From NCBI GenBank assembly GCA_019414665.1, contig DXLO01000048.1:1-12581 (forward strand): DNA of 12,581 nt, read 5' to 3'. The stretch is from Bacteroides sp. (GTDB lineage Bacteria; Bacteroidota; Bacteroidia; Bacteroidales; Bacteroidaceae). The notes beneath the pieces were generated by a model. That model searched no databases and was not told where the DNA came from. It saw only the letters and a program-made list of their open reading frames with translations. A program made the position numbers and the translations under genes. Below are positions 6,252-12,581 of this stretch, piece by piece. Position 1 is the stretch's first letter, and each line of letters opens with the position of its first letter.

Positions 6252-6473
6252 CCGGTCCCTTCCTGTCCTCGCCGGTTGGTTTTCCAGACGCGAAGGTGGA
6301 CTGCCGCGCTTGATTCCATCGCTTTGAAGTGCATTTTTATAAAATTCTTCCTTTCTGTGAAAGAGTAATTTTCCAAAAAAGCGTTGGAAATAGCTTGTTC
6401 GTCAGTCCTGTAAAGCATCTGTAAATCCCAAGCGGTTCAGACAGAATATAGAACCGAACAGAGGGAAGAAAAA
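6252..6473 (+). promoter_or_regulatory. Leader element copy C, upstream of the three-gene cassette
   Basis: This is a close copy of leader B (3989-4213). It contains the CCGG...CCGG inverted repeat, CCAGACGCGAAGGT, CGCTTTGAAGTGCA, TTCTTCCTTTCTG, a -7-like TAATTTTC (6366-6373), a hairpin TTTCCAA/TTGGAAA (6370-6376 with 6384-6390), and a final AACAGAGGGAAG at 6457-6468. The first ATG follows at 6491. In the hairpin, the G-C pair next to CC/GG in copy B is an A-T pair here, a compensatory change that supports a real stem. Confidence 0.75.
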
Positions 6474-6490
6474 TAAATCATCAAAATTTC

Positions 6491-6772
6491 ATGACAATGG
6501 ACAACATCAAAGAAAGCAAAGAGTACAAACTTGCCAAAGAATGGGAAATGGCAGTGAATAGTTTTAGTTTCAATCCCAAGCGTTTTGCAGCCGCTATACC
6601 TGATATGCACCCCACACTGCAACAGAGCCTCTATAGATTGTTTAAGGAGTGCATCATTGTGATGGCGGATGAGACACGTCGCTATGATGACCGCAATCGT
6701 GCATCACATGAAGAAGCAAAGTGTCTTATGGAATACCTCAAGACAAATGGAAAGCATATCCCATTAAAATAA
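6491..6772 (+). CDS. Hypothetical protein, 93 residues
   Basis: I do not recognise a family. The protein appears soluble and mainly helical (KESKEYKLAKEWEMAVNSF, then HPTLQQSLYRLFKECIIVMAD), with a basic/acidic patch ETRRYDDRNR and charges roughly balanced. ATG codons at 6491 and 6497 are both possible starts. It is the first gene of a cassette of three small genes behind leader C, 7 bp from the next gene, so co-transcription is likely. Its position suggests expression alongside ssb and the ParB-like gene, early after transfer, but no biochemical role can be read from the sequence. Confidence 0.72.
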   Translation: MTMDNIKESKEYKLAKEWEMAVNSFSFNPKRFAAAIPDMHPTLQQSLYRLFKECIIVMADETRRYDDRNRASHEEAKCLMEYLKTNGKHIPLK

Positions 6773-6779
6773 CAAGCGT

Positions 6780-7052
6780 ATGAAAACACAAGAAGTACAA
6801 TTTGGCGGCAATAACTATCCTTGCCGTGTGGTGGAATCCAACGAGGGTGAAGAACTCCTTATCGGCTCGATTACCTTGCTTGATGCCCTTCAGCCCGGTA
6901 GTTTCAACGATGAAAACGAAGGCTTCGCAAGCAAGGAAGCCGAAAGAATCTATGACGAGGTTTTCTTCTTTACCGACATGGCAAACCTGCGACTGACAGA
7001 CGTAGAATTGGTTGCCGAACTGAAAAAGGACAACCCGGAATGGTTCGAATAA
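6780..7052 (+). CDS. Small highly acidic hypothetical protein, 90 residues
   Basis: The family is not recognised. By my count it has about 20 Asp/Glu against 7 Lys/Arg, a net charge near -13, spread along the chain (ESNEGEELL, NDENEGFASKEAERIYDE, DVELVAELKKDNPEWFE). There is no signal peptide or membrane segment. Strong acidity in a small leading-region-type protein recalls DNA mimics and modulators such as ArdA-type antirestriction proteins or PsiB, but there is no sequence match I can point to. It starts 7 bp after the previous gene and is in the same operon. Confidence 0.75.
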   Translation: MKTQEVQFGGNNYPCRVVESNEGEELLIGSITLLDALQPGSFNDENEGFASKEAERIYDEVFFFTDMANLRLTDVELVAELKKDNPEWFE

Positions 7053-7085
7053 AAAAACAATAATCATCTTAAAAATAGCATAGTT

Positions 7086-7442
7086 ATGGAAAAAGAGTAT
7101 GTAATACAAATAGCACAGACCATTCAAGAGCAGTTGATAGGACTTACCCCTATGCCCGTCCTCATGTCATGGGGTATCGCAGAGTTTGCAGCCACCATCT
7201 TCAAAGACCTGCCTGCACTTCGTATCAAAGTAAACGGACTGTTACACATCGGATACGTCATTATTGCACTTAATGGGTCGGACTATTATGAGGTATATCT
7301 GTTGAAAGGCAAAGATGCAGAGTGTGTCAATGAAGAAGTTTGTTACAACGAGTTAGGGGATGTCATTGACAGGGCAATTGAATGCGGTACTGACAAAGAG
7401 GAATACGAAAAAATTGCCATCAGCAACTCACCCAATTATTAA
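7086..7442 (+). CDS. Small acidic hypothetical protein, 118 residues
   Basis: The family is not recognised. An N-terminal helix (EYVIQIAQTIQEQLIGL) is followed by SWGIAEFAATIFKDLPALRIKVNG, two hydrophobic strands (HIGYVIIALNG, DYYEVYLLKG) and an acidic C-terminus (NEEVCYNELGDVIDRAIECGTDKEEYEK). The alternating strand pattern suggests a compact alpha/beta fold, and the net charge is about -10. The gap to the previous gene is 33 bp, and the terminator at 7489-7520 ends the cassette. The function is unknown; its position points to an establishment or maintenance role. Confidence 0.75.
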   Translation: MEKEYVIQIAQTIQEQLIGLTPMPVLMSWGIAEFAATIFKDLPALRIKVNGLLHIGYVIIALNGSDYYEVYLLKGKDAECVNEEVCYNELGDVIDRAIECGTDKEEYEKIAISNSPNY

Positions 7443-7488
7443 GCAGGTAGCTCTCCTGATAAACCAGAAGAAGAGATTAGTTAGTAGT

Positions 7489-7520
7489 AAACCGCCAGTA
7501 CGATTGTACTGACGGTTTTT
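7489..7520 (+). terminator. Rho-independent terminator of the three-gene cassette
   Basis: AAACCGCCAGTAC (7489-7501) and GTACTGACGGTTT (7506-7518) pair with one mismatch around the loop GATT and run straight into TTTTTGTTGTTTTT. This is the clearest intrinsic terminator in the window. It separates the + strand cassette from the converging transfer operon whose last codon is at 7560. Confidence 0.88.
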
Positions 7521-7559
7521 GTTGTTTTTATTTACATTATATGTCAGACAGCCGGATTT

Positions 7560-9746
7560 TTATTTCGCGTTGCGCTTATTCTGAACGTCTTTTATCATCT
7601 CTTTCACATCTTGCCCCACTTGTACGAAGTTTTTATATAGGATGCGCTCCCGTTCCTCTCTCGACTTGAAAGTGTAGAACTTCGGCAGCGGCACATACGC
7701 CGCTTCTTCTTTCTTGATTTCTGCCATATCAAAATCTGTTTTGCAGAAGAACTTTGTAGTCTTGAACTCTTCCGATTCTTGAATATTCATTGAACCGCCC
7801 ATACCTGTTTTCGTCTTCACAAAGTCCCGTGCCGTCTGACCGCATATCCATCCGGTTGCCATATCCGAGATTTTCGAGGCAGGCACAAGGTTATCCATAT
7901 TCTCATTGAGATTGATACTTGTTTTGTCCCGGTCAATAGTCACGCCTTTTTTGACCTGGACCACCTTGCCGAAGATGTCATTGGACAACCATTCCAGCGT
8001 TTCTTTGGCACGTGCCGAGCCGCTTACCACATTACCTACCGTCGTAATGATCTTTTGCATACCTACCTTACCATAATCGGCTTCCAGTTGCGGTAGTTCC
8101 TGAAAGCCGAGCGTTACACTCACCTTATTGCTTCGCGCCGTACCTATCAGACGGTCTATTTTGTGAAAGTAAAGTGTCGGTAACTCGTCCACTATAATAC
8201 TCACAGGAATATTTTTCCCCTGCCCGGTATTCACACGGGTAACGAGACGGTTTAGGATAAGAGCGTTCAATGCACCGATGATGGATTCCATTTCCGGGTC
8301 ATTTGCAATCAGCAGGTAACTCGGATTCTTCGGGTCACTCACCTTCAGGTCGAAGTCATCGCCATCCCGGTGGAATATCCAGTAGCTCTCTTTGGTTGCC
8401 AGACGCGAGGTATAAACACGTAACGTGCCAATCATACCCTCCAATTGTTCCATTGCCTTATTTTTGAAAGCTGTCTGGAATGGACCAAGCAGCGGAGCAA
8501 CCTCATTGTCAGTTTCCAGTACCTCGAAAATCGTCTGATAACTTTCATTCAAGAATGACAGAATATGTGGCATGTCCGAATACTTTCCCAGCCAGTAGGC
8601 AGGTTCCACGATATTGCCGCCTTCACGGTCGCGCACGATACCTGTCGGTTTCCAGAATTTGGTCTGCGGATCTTGCTGTCTTTCCGCATATAGAGGCTTG
8701 CCGTTGGCATCGTAGGGTTCACGTTCATAATTCACGAAGAAGTAGATACAAGCGGCAAGGAAGTTTACCGCCGAGGTTTGGAAGAACTGGTCGCTTCCGC
8801 CGCCTCCCTCTTTCTTACCCTTTTGTAGGCTTTCCAATAATGTTTCCGCCGTTTCGCTGGCCGCCGCAAGATTGTTGATGTACTTTGCCTGAATTGGATT
8901 CACCCGACGGCTGTACTCCACATCCACAAAATTAATCATGTTGAACTTGCACCCTTGGGGTACTCTGCCCAGTTTCTCGTTCTTCTTGTAATGGTAGTAG
9001 AGCTTGGTCGCCAATGTAGGAAACTTGTAGTCATACACCACCATGGCGAAACCTTTGGCCGAATGCTGTCGGATAAACGGCTCTATGATACTGAAAGTCT
9101 TACCCGATCCCGGTGTTCCAACTACCCATGTTCCTCGAAAGCAGTTGCTTACAGAAATCCACCCCTTACGGAATTTACCCTTATAGTAGTATCGCATGGG
9201 GATATTTACGCTGTATTCATTCTCGACTTTTTCTTCACATTGTTCAAAACTTTCATTCTCGAAGTTGAAACGGTCTTTCATCAATCCCTCCTTGATGAAC
9301 TTTGAAATGTTGTCTAATGCGATATGTACCAGTACTACGCCAGCAATGGAGGCAATCATATAGAGAATGATATTCAGAGGTAAGGTATAAAGCCTTGTTT
9401 CCATCGTATGGCCGAACAGCCATACGGAGAGTACGAGCAGCAATAACCCACTCGTCAATGGATACACCACCTGCCGGCGTGCGTTGAACTCCAGATGCTT
9501 CTTGTTCCGCGTTCCGACACAAGTGATGCAGATAAGCAGTACCGTTGCGATTTTGCTGTACACAAGATTGCCGTCGTGGTAAATCATCCATTGTTTGATG
9601 CGTCCGTGAATGTCGGTCAGTATGCCGCCCCAGTGGTCGAGCATTGCAGGGTCAATGGCATATTCAAAGAACTCCAGCAGCACGGACACATATACCACTG
9701 TGCGGAATATTTTATAGAACCCTTGCAATTCCTTACTTTCTTCCAT
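7560..9746 (-). CDS. mobC: Type IV secretion coupling ATPase (VirD4/TraG family, MobC-like)
   Basis: This 728-residue protein would link the relaxosome to the transfer channel and energise DNA export. Four hydrophobic segments (about 14-32, 61-78, 93-112, 122-143) place it in the inner membrane. Walker A is GTPGSGKT (210-217), followed by the conserved VVYDYKFPTLA. Walker B is IIVDELPT (517-524), and GFQELPQLEADYG (547-559) matches the conserved motif after Walker B in VirD4 proteins. The soluble part extends to a basic C-terminus (KDVQNKRNAK). The Bacteroides MobC proteins I recall carry a YWFCY stretch near the first membrane segment; here that region reads FFEYAIDP. It is the last gene of the operon, 3 bp after the alpha-CTD-like gene. 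No relaxase gene is seen in the window, so it must be encoded outside it. Family assignment is secure; the exact symbol is less so. Confidence 0.92.
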   Translation of the reverse strand: MEESKELQGFYKIFRTVVYVSVLLEFFEYAIDPAMLDHWGGILTDIHGRIKQWMIYHDGNLVYSKIATVLLICITCVGTRNKKHLEFNARRQVVYPLTSGLLLLVLSVWLFGHTMETRLYTLPLNIILYMIASIAGVVLVHIALDNISKFIKEGLMKDRFNFENESFEQCEEKVENEYSVNIPMRYYYKGKFRKGWISVSNCFRGTWVVGTPGSGKTFSIIEPFIRQHSAKGFAMVVYDYKFPTLATKLYYHYKKNEKLGRVPQGCKFNMINFVDVEYSRRVNPIQAKYINNLAAASETAETLLESLQKGKKEGGGGSDQFFQTSAVNFLAACIYFFVNYEREPYDANGKPLYAERQQDPQTKFWKPTGIVRDREGGNIVEPAYWLGKYSDMPHILSFLNESYQTIFEVLETDNEVAPLLGPFQTAFKNKAMEQLEGMIGTLRVYTSRLATKESYWIFHRDGDDFDLKVSDPKNPSYLLIANDPEMESIIGALNALILNRLVTRVNTGQGKNIPVSIIVDELPTLYFHKIDRLIGTARSNKVSVTLGFQELPQLEADYGKVGMQKIITTVGNVVSGSARAKETLEWLSNDIFGKVVQVKKGVTIDRDKTSINLNENMDNLVPASKISDMATGWICGQTARDFVKTKTGMGGSMNIQESEEFKTTKFFCKTDFDMAEIKKEEAAYVPLPKFYTFKSREERERILYKNFVQVGQDVKEMIKDVQNKRNAK

Positions 9747-9749
9747 AAG

Positions 9750-10487
9750 TCAGTCTGTTATTAGTCCTTGTTTTCTACGATACCAATGATTACCTACTCT
9801 GATTACATCCATACCGAACCATGCACCATTCTCGTTCAGTTTTGTTTTTATCTTATCAAGTGTTACCGGACCGATACCCCAGATTTCCATGAGATATTGC
9901 TCGTTAAGATGAATCAGGTCTCCGATATATAATATTCCATGAGATTCAAGATGGCTTTTGATGGATGGGGTAATACCCAAACTGAATACCGGTTCCGAGA
10001 GATAGTGTACTTCTTCTGCCTGAATGTTATTCAGGGCTATTTCAAGCCCCACTTTGATTCTTTTGAGAGAATCAAGGCGTTCTTGCATCTTTTGGATGAC
10101 AAGCTCGTCTTGCTGTATCTCATTGCGTAATTGGGTTGCTCTCTTTACAAGTTCGGCATTACTTCTTTTCAACTCTCCGTTAATATCCGCCATTGACAGA
10201 TTACTTGTTTCAAGCTCGTTTCGTGTGCGGTCTAATTGCGTAACAAGTTCCTCCAGTCTGTCGGCATGACGCTTCAAGATTGAATTTTTTTCATTATCGG
10301 CAGTCATTTCGTCCAAAAGGTAGCCGAACCTTTTAATTTGAAAATTAATATCTTCTTTATCCGATGCTATGGAATCTGCGAGTTTTGCCAGTATTTGTCG
10401 GCATGAATTACCTTTCATGGACTTATACATGAGGACAATTCCCAATATCATCAATGCTATGCTGAAAAATATATCCGTATCTTTCAT
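9750..10487 (-). CDS. Membrane-anchored coiled-coil protein with RNA polymerase alpha-CTD-like domain
   Basis: The protein has 245 residues in three parts. A single hydrophobic segment (about 6-21, FFSIALMILGIVLMYK) is followed by a long heptad-rich coiled coil (about 60-158). The C-terminal domain (about 165-228) lines up with the C-terminal domain of bacterial RpoA: LGITPSIKSHLESHGILYIGDL, then IWGIGPVTLDKIKTKLNENGAWFGM, compare YIGDL, LGKKSLTEIK and GLSLGM in E. coli. This is the paired helix-hairpin-helix fold that binds DNA in RpoA. The E. coli DNA-contact residue R265 aligns with Ser, and K298 with Val, so DNA binding may differ or be lost. It sits between a lipoprotein gene (13 bp) and the coupling ATPase (3 bp) in the transfer operon. 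A role tethering DNA or the relaxosome at the membrane is inference. Confidence 0.78.
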   Translation of the reverse strand: MKDTDIFFSIALMILGIVLMYKSMKGNSCRQILAKLADSIASDKEDINFQIKRFGYLLDEMTADNEKNSILKRHADRLEELVTQLDRTRNELETSNLSMADINGELKRSNAELVKRATQLRNEIQQDELVIQKMQERLDSLKRIKVGLEIALNNIQAEEVHYLSEPVFSLGITPSIKSHLESHGILYIGDLIHLNEQYLMEIWGIGPVTLDKIKTKLNENGAWFGMDVIRVGNHWYRRKQGLITD

Positions 10488-10500
10488 ATCTTTCTATCTT

Positions 10501-11157
10501 TTATTCGTTTATGGTAATTATGGGGCGTACTCTGTGCGCCTGTACTTTAGGTGTTTCCTGCATTGCGCCGCTCCCCATGGAATAGAGCCATGCCTTGGCT
10601 GTCTGTTGCTTTTCGACTTCTGTGGATGTCCAGTACCAACAGTCGTTTTCATCCAGTGGTAACGGCTCACCGCCACATTGTTCGATGACAGGGTTGATTA
10701 TCTTTCGCATGGTGTAGAGCAGCCGCATCTCTGCCACGGACGGTACATAGGCACTCTGCCCGTACCGCCATAGGTCGAAAACCGCTTCTGCCATTGGCGA
10801 AGCGGTTTCTTGTGTATCATACAGTGCGAATGTATTCTCATTGCCATCATAAGCCATGATGTCAGCCGATGTGCCTTGTGCGATGCCGAGGCTGTCGGCG
10901 AATGCCTGTGGAGCAATGTCCCACAGGTAAACTGCATAACCGTCCCCCTCCGTATCTCCGCGTTTTTCGGTATCGAAGACCACCGCTATCGCTTTTTTCC
11001 CCGATTGTTCATATTGTGCGTAAGGCAAGGCTGTTCCATCCTCGCAGAGGATATGTCCTGGACGAACTGCTGTATCGGGTACGTCTATATGCGTGTCACA
11101 GGCAGCGCAAAGCACGGCAGCCGTTGCCGCTGCCACCAAATGTATCTTTCGTATCAT
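10501..11157 (-). CDS. Lipoprotein with C-terminal DUF1566/FISUMP-like domain
   Basis: The 218-residue precursor has a signal peptide (MIRKIHLVAAATAAVL) and a probable lipobox CAAC with modified cysteine C20, although Cys at -3 is unusual. The mature protein is therefore likely anchored in an outer or inner membrane leaflet. The C-terminal half shows features of the DUF1566/FISUMP (C-type-lectin-like) domains: YVPSVAEMRLLY, WYWTSTEV, AWLYSMGSGAM and HRVRPII. Such domains are common in Bacteroidetes surface and fimbrial-type lipoproteins. It lies between traO (21 bp) and the alpha-CTD-like gene (13 bp), so it is probably part of the transfer apparatus or a surface factor acting in mating-pair formation or exclusion. 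The domain family is likely; the function is unknown. Confidence 0.72.
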   Translation of the reverse strand: MIRKIHLVAAATAAVLCAACDTHIDVPDTAVRPGHILCEDGTALPYAQYEQSGKKAIAVVFDTEKRGDTEGDGYAVYLWDIAPQAFADSLGIAQGTSADIMAYDGNENTFALYDTQETASPMAEAVFDLWRYGQSAYVPSVAEMRLLYTMRKIINPVIEQCGGEPLPLDENDCWYWTSTEVEKQQTAKAWLYSMGSGAMQETPKVQAHRVRPIITINE

Positions 11158-11178
11158 ATTGCTTTCTTTTTTGTTTCC

Positions 11179-11691
11179 CTATTTTATAGGTAGTTTCACA
11201 CCCAGCACGGCACCTGCTCGCAGCACGTCCGCACCTTTTATCATCACATCGCTTTTCACTTGCCAATACAGTGTCCATCCGGCCCGTAGCACATAGTTGT
11301 GTTCGTAACCGAAGTGCAGGCCACCGAGGAACTTATTCATGTCGCTTCCGGCTGAAGCTCCGATACGCAGACTGCCATAGTGGTTGCGTCCCCGCGTCAT
11401 GCACGGCTTGTAGGCCACGCCAAAACCGTAGCTGCGGTAGTTTCGCCAAAATGATTCCGGGCAGATATGCCCGCACGAAGCGCACTCTGCCCATTGTAGA
11501 TAGCCGTTGACGAAGAACTCCCACGTATGGCGATAGTTCATTTCGTGTTCGTAGGCGAGCGTTATATCCATGCCGTTCTTGTAGAGTAGCCCTGTGCCAA
11601 GCGAGAGGCGTCCGCTACCTTGTTGTGCATTTGCACTTGCAGCGATACACACGCAGGTAATTATCACGATGATTGTCTTTTTCATAGTCAT
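11179..11691 (-). CDS. traO: Conjugal transfer protein TraO (outer-membrane barrel-like)
   Basis: The 170-residue precursor has a signal peptide MTMKKTIIVIITCVCIAASANA, with cleavage expected before QQGSGR. The mature part is rich in short alternating strands with Gly and aromatics (GRLSLGTGLLYKNGMDITLAYEHE, SYGFGVAYKP, GGLHFGYEHNYVLRAGW), and ends AGAVLGVKLPIK. This is typical of TraO in Bacteroides conjugative transposons, thought to be an outer-membrane component of the secretion channel. Two Cys pairs (CASCGHIC) lie near residue 70. The start overlaps the traN stop by ATGA, and GGAGGAGGA immediately precedes the first ATG; the second ATG (11685) has more usual ribosome-binding spacing and is the alternative start. 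The neighbouring traN supports the call. Confidence 0.82.
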   Translation of the reverse strand: MTMKKTIIVIITCVCIAASANAQQGSGRLSLGTGLLYKNGMDITLAYEHEMNYRHTWEFFVNGYLQWAECASCGHICPESFWRNYRSYGFGVAYKPCMTRGRNHYGSLRIGASAGSDMNKFLGGLHFGYEHNYVLRAGWTLYWQVKSDVMIKGADVLRAGAVLGVKLPIK

Positions 11692-12533
11692 TCCTCCTCC
11701 AATAAATCTGCATGGAACGAATCTGCCGCCAGTATATCCTCATAGTCGATGTTCAGACTGATGTTACGGCCACTAATCTGTTTCTCCGTCATTTCGATGG
11801 TCAGTAGCTTGTTATTGGGAAAGGTCATCTTTTTCACGACAATCACATTCCGATAGCCGTGTCTGAATGTCTTGCCCGATTCCAGAACCAGGGCAGGTGT
11901 CAGTTCGATAGTCTGTGCGTTGGTTGCCTTGGCGAGTTTCTTGTCTGTCAGCTTTATCCGTATCTCATCAATGTCAAAACGGATGTTCGTCTTGTTCTCG
12001 ATGGAAAAGTCTATGAAGAAGTAGTCACCCACCGAATAGATATTGTTCAGACGCATCACCATGCGGTGTGCTTTGGTAGCTACGTTGCGGATTTTTGCAG
12101 GTGAGTTCCAGATGCGCCGTGCATGATGTGTCATGTCGGCAGTGGACATTGAGACTGCCGGATTGTTGTACGCATTACGCTCTTGTAGCAATATCTCCTT
12201 ATCTGTTACTGCCTCTTTCATCCTTGTGGTATAAATCAGTGCGTATTGTGTGCGGTATCGTTCCGTCACAATGGTGACGATGGCGAGTATTTCACCATCC
12301 TCGTGTCCGCTTTCCTTGGGCTTTAGGCGAATGATGTTGTCAATGGGCTGATCGCCCGCCACCTTGTCAGTGGAAATATCCACGAAACGCACCGGTTCCG
12401 ATGCCGTGATGACAGTTGTTATCTGTTCGTTCACCGTCAGTTGTTCCATTTCTTCGTAGGTAGTTTGTGCGTTAGCTTTCGGTAAAATGGAAATACCTGA
12501 TAGAAGCATAATGCCAAATAAATTCCTTTTCAT
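11688..12533 (-). CDS. traN: Conjugal transfer protein TraN (DUF4138, VirB9-like)
   Basis: The 281-residue precursor has a signal peptide ending SILPKANA before QTTYEEME. The mature protein begins with the strand segment ITTVITASEPVRFVDISTDKV. It continues through IDNIIRLKPK, ILAIVTIVTERYRTQYALIY and MRLNNIYSVGDYFFIDFSIENKTNIRFDIDEIRIKL, the pattern of Bacteroides conjugative transposon TraN. In the Bacteroidetes-type apparatus TraN is regarded as the periplasmic or outer-membrane core component equivalent to VirB9. It is the first complete gene of the operon in this window, and translation couples to traO by a 4-bp overlap. A traM-type gene would be expected just beyond the right edge. The Glu-rich C-terminus (DLLEEE) is complete. 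Confidence 0.86.
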   Translation of the reverse strand: MKRNLFGIMLLSGISILPKANAQTTYEEMEQLTVNEQITTVITASEPVRFVDISTDKVAGDQPIDNIIRLKPKESGHEDGEILAIVTIVTERYRTQYALIYTTRMKEAVTDKEILLQERNAYNNPAVSMSTADMTHHARRIWNSPAKIRNVATKAHRMVMRLNNIYSVGDYFFIDFSIENKTNIRFDIDEIRIKLTDKKLAKATNAQTIELTPALVLESGKTFRHGYRNVIVVKKMTFPNNKLLTIEMTEKQISGRNISLNIDYEDILAADSFHADLLEEE

Positions 12534-12548
12534 ACGTAAATATTAAGC

Positions 12549-12569
12549 GTCCTACACACAAAGTAGGAC
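12549..12569 (-). promoter_or_regulatory. 7-bp hairpin upstream of traN
   Basis: GTCCTAC (12549-12555), loop ACACAAA, then GTAGGAC (12563-12569) form a perfect stem 15 bp before the traN start. On the minus strand the loop and stem give TACTTTG, one base short of the TAnnTTTG element. It may be a regulatory hairpin, an attenuator, or the end of an upstream gene's transcript; the window stops too soon to decide. Confidence 0.4.
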
Positions 12570-12581
12570 AGGTTTATACTA

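Noticed and set aside
6065..6313. Open frame of 82 codons before the three-gene cassette
   Set aside because: It runs through the pyrimidine-biased tract into leader C with no recognisable protein content.
7475..7492. TTAGTTAGTAGTAA before the cassette terminator as a further RHH octad site
   Set aside because: Only two overlapping TAGTA matches occur and they are not on an 8-bp phase, so this is expected by chance in AT-rich DNA.
8480..8878. Plus-strand open frame of 132 codons inside the coupling ATPase gene
   Set aside because: It is antisense to a well-supported VirD4-type ATPase and its Arg/Pro-rich content is typical of a shadow frame.
10810..11193. Plus-strand open frames over the lipoprotein gene
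   Set aside because: The minus-strand gene has a signal peptide and a recognisable C-terminal domain; the plus-strand frames are Cys/Arg-rich shadows.
1..12581. Insertion sequences, integrase, att sites, tRNA or rRNA genes
   Set aside because: No transposase or recombinase motifs, terminal inverted repeats with target duplications, or structural RNA patterns were seen.

Overview
The window looks like the maintenance, leading-region and transfer segment of a Bacteroidales (Bacteroides/Parabacteroides-type) conjugative element. The grounds are TraN and TraO proteins of the Bacteroidetes conjugation machinery, a MobC/TraG-type coupling ATPase, and two good matches to the Bacteroides -7 promoter element (TAnnTTTG). 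ParA with a ribbon-helix-helix (RHH) partner and an apparent centromere suggests a plasmid rather than an integrated element. No replication initiator, relaxase, integrase, transposase, tRNA, rRNA or CRISPR array is visible, so the plasmid call is an inference.

Layout. 1-636: no gene; several inverted repeats, then a structured leader. 637-1050 (+): ssb. 1082-1257: a gapless array of 22 eight-base units ending at the promoter of parA (1289-2044, +), which is followed by a small RHH gene (2051-2305, +). 2376-3695 (-): a DUF234-type ATPase/nuclease, apparently an autonomously expressed accessory gene. 3774-4243: second leader, then a large orphan ParB-like protein (4244-5989, +). 5990-6490: third leader, then three small genes (6491-7442, +) ending in a strong terminator at 7489-7520. 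7560-12533 (-): a compact transfer operon read right to left: traN, traO, a lipoprotein, a membrane-anchored coiled-coil protein with an RNA-polymerase alpha-CTD-like domain, and the coupling ATPase.

Two signals stand out. First, the ParA/RHH cassette has an exact 8-bp grid of TAGTA/TACTA boxes in both orientations, a MetJ-box-like or omega-heptad-like centromere-operator that appears to combine segregation and autoregulation. Second, ssb, the ParB-like gene and the three-gene cassette are each preceded by a copy of the same roughly 220-nt leader. Two copies are about 90% identical and one is diverged; the two close copies share a hairpin with a compensatory base pair. Orphan ParB-like proteins and SSBs are typical of leading regions, the DNA that enters the recipient first. 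The leaders are therefore candidates for single-stranded-DNA promoters analogous to Frpo of plasmid F, and the small genes behind the third leader are candidate establishment or anti-defence factors.

The transfer operon carries a third oddity: a one-TM coiled-coil protein whose C-terminus closely resembles the helix-hairpin-helix C-terminal domain of the RNA polymerase alpha subunit, encoded directly upstream of the coupling protein.
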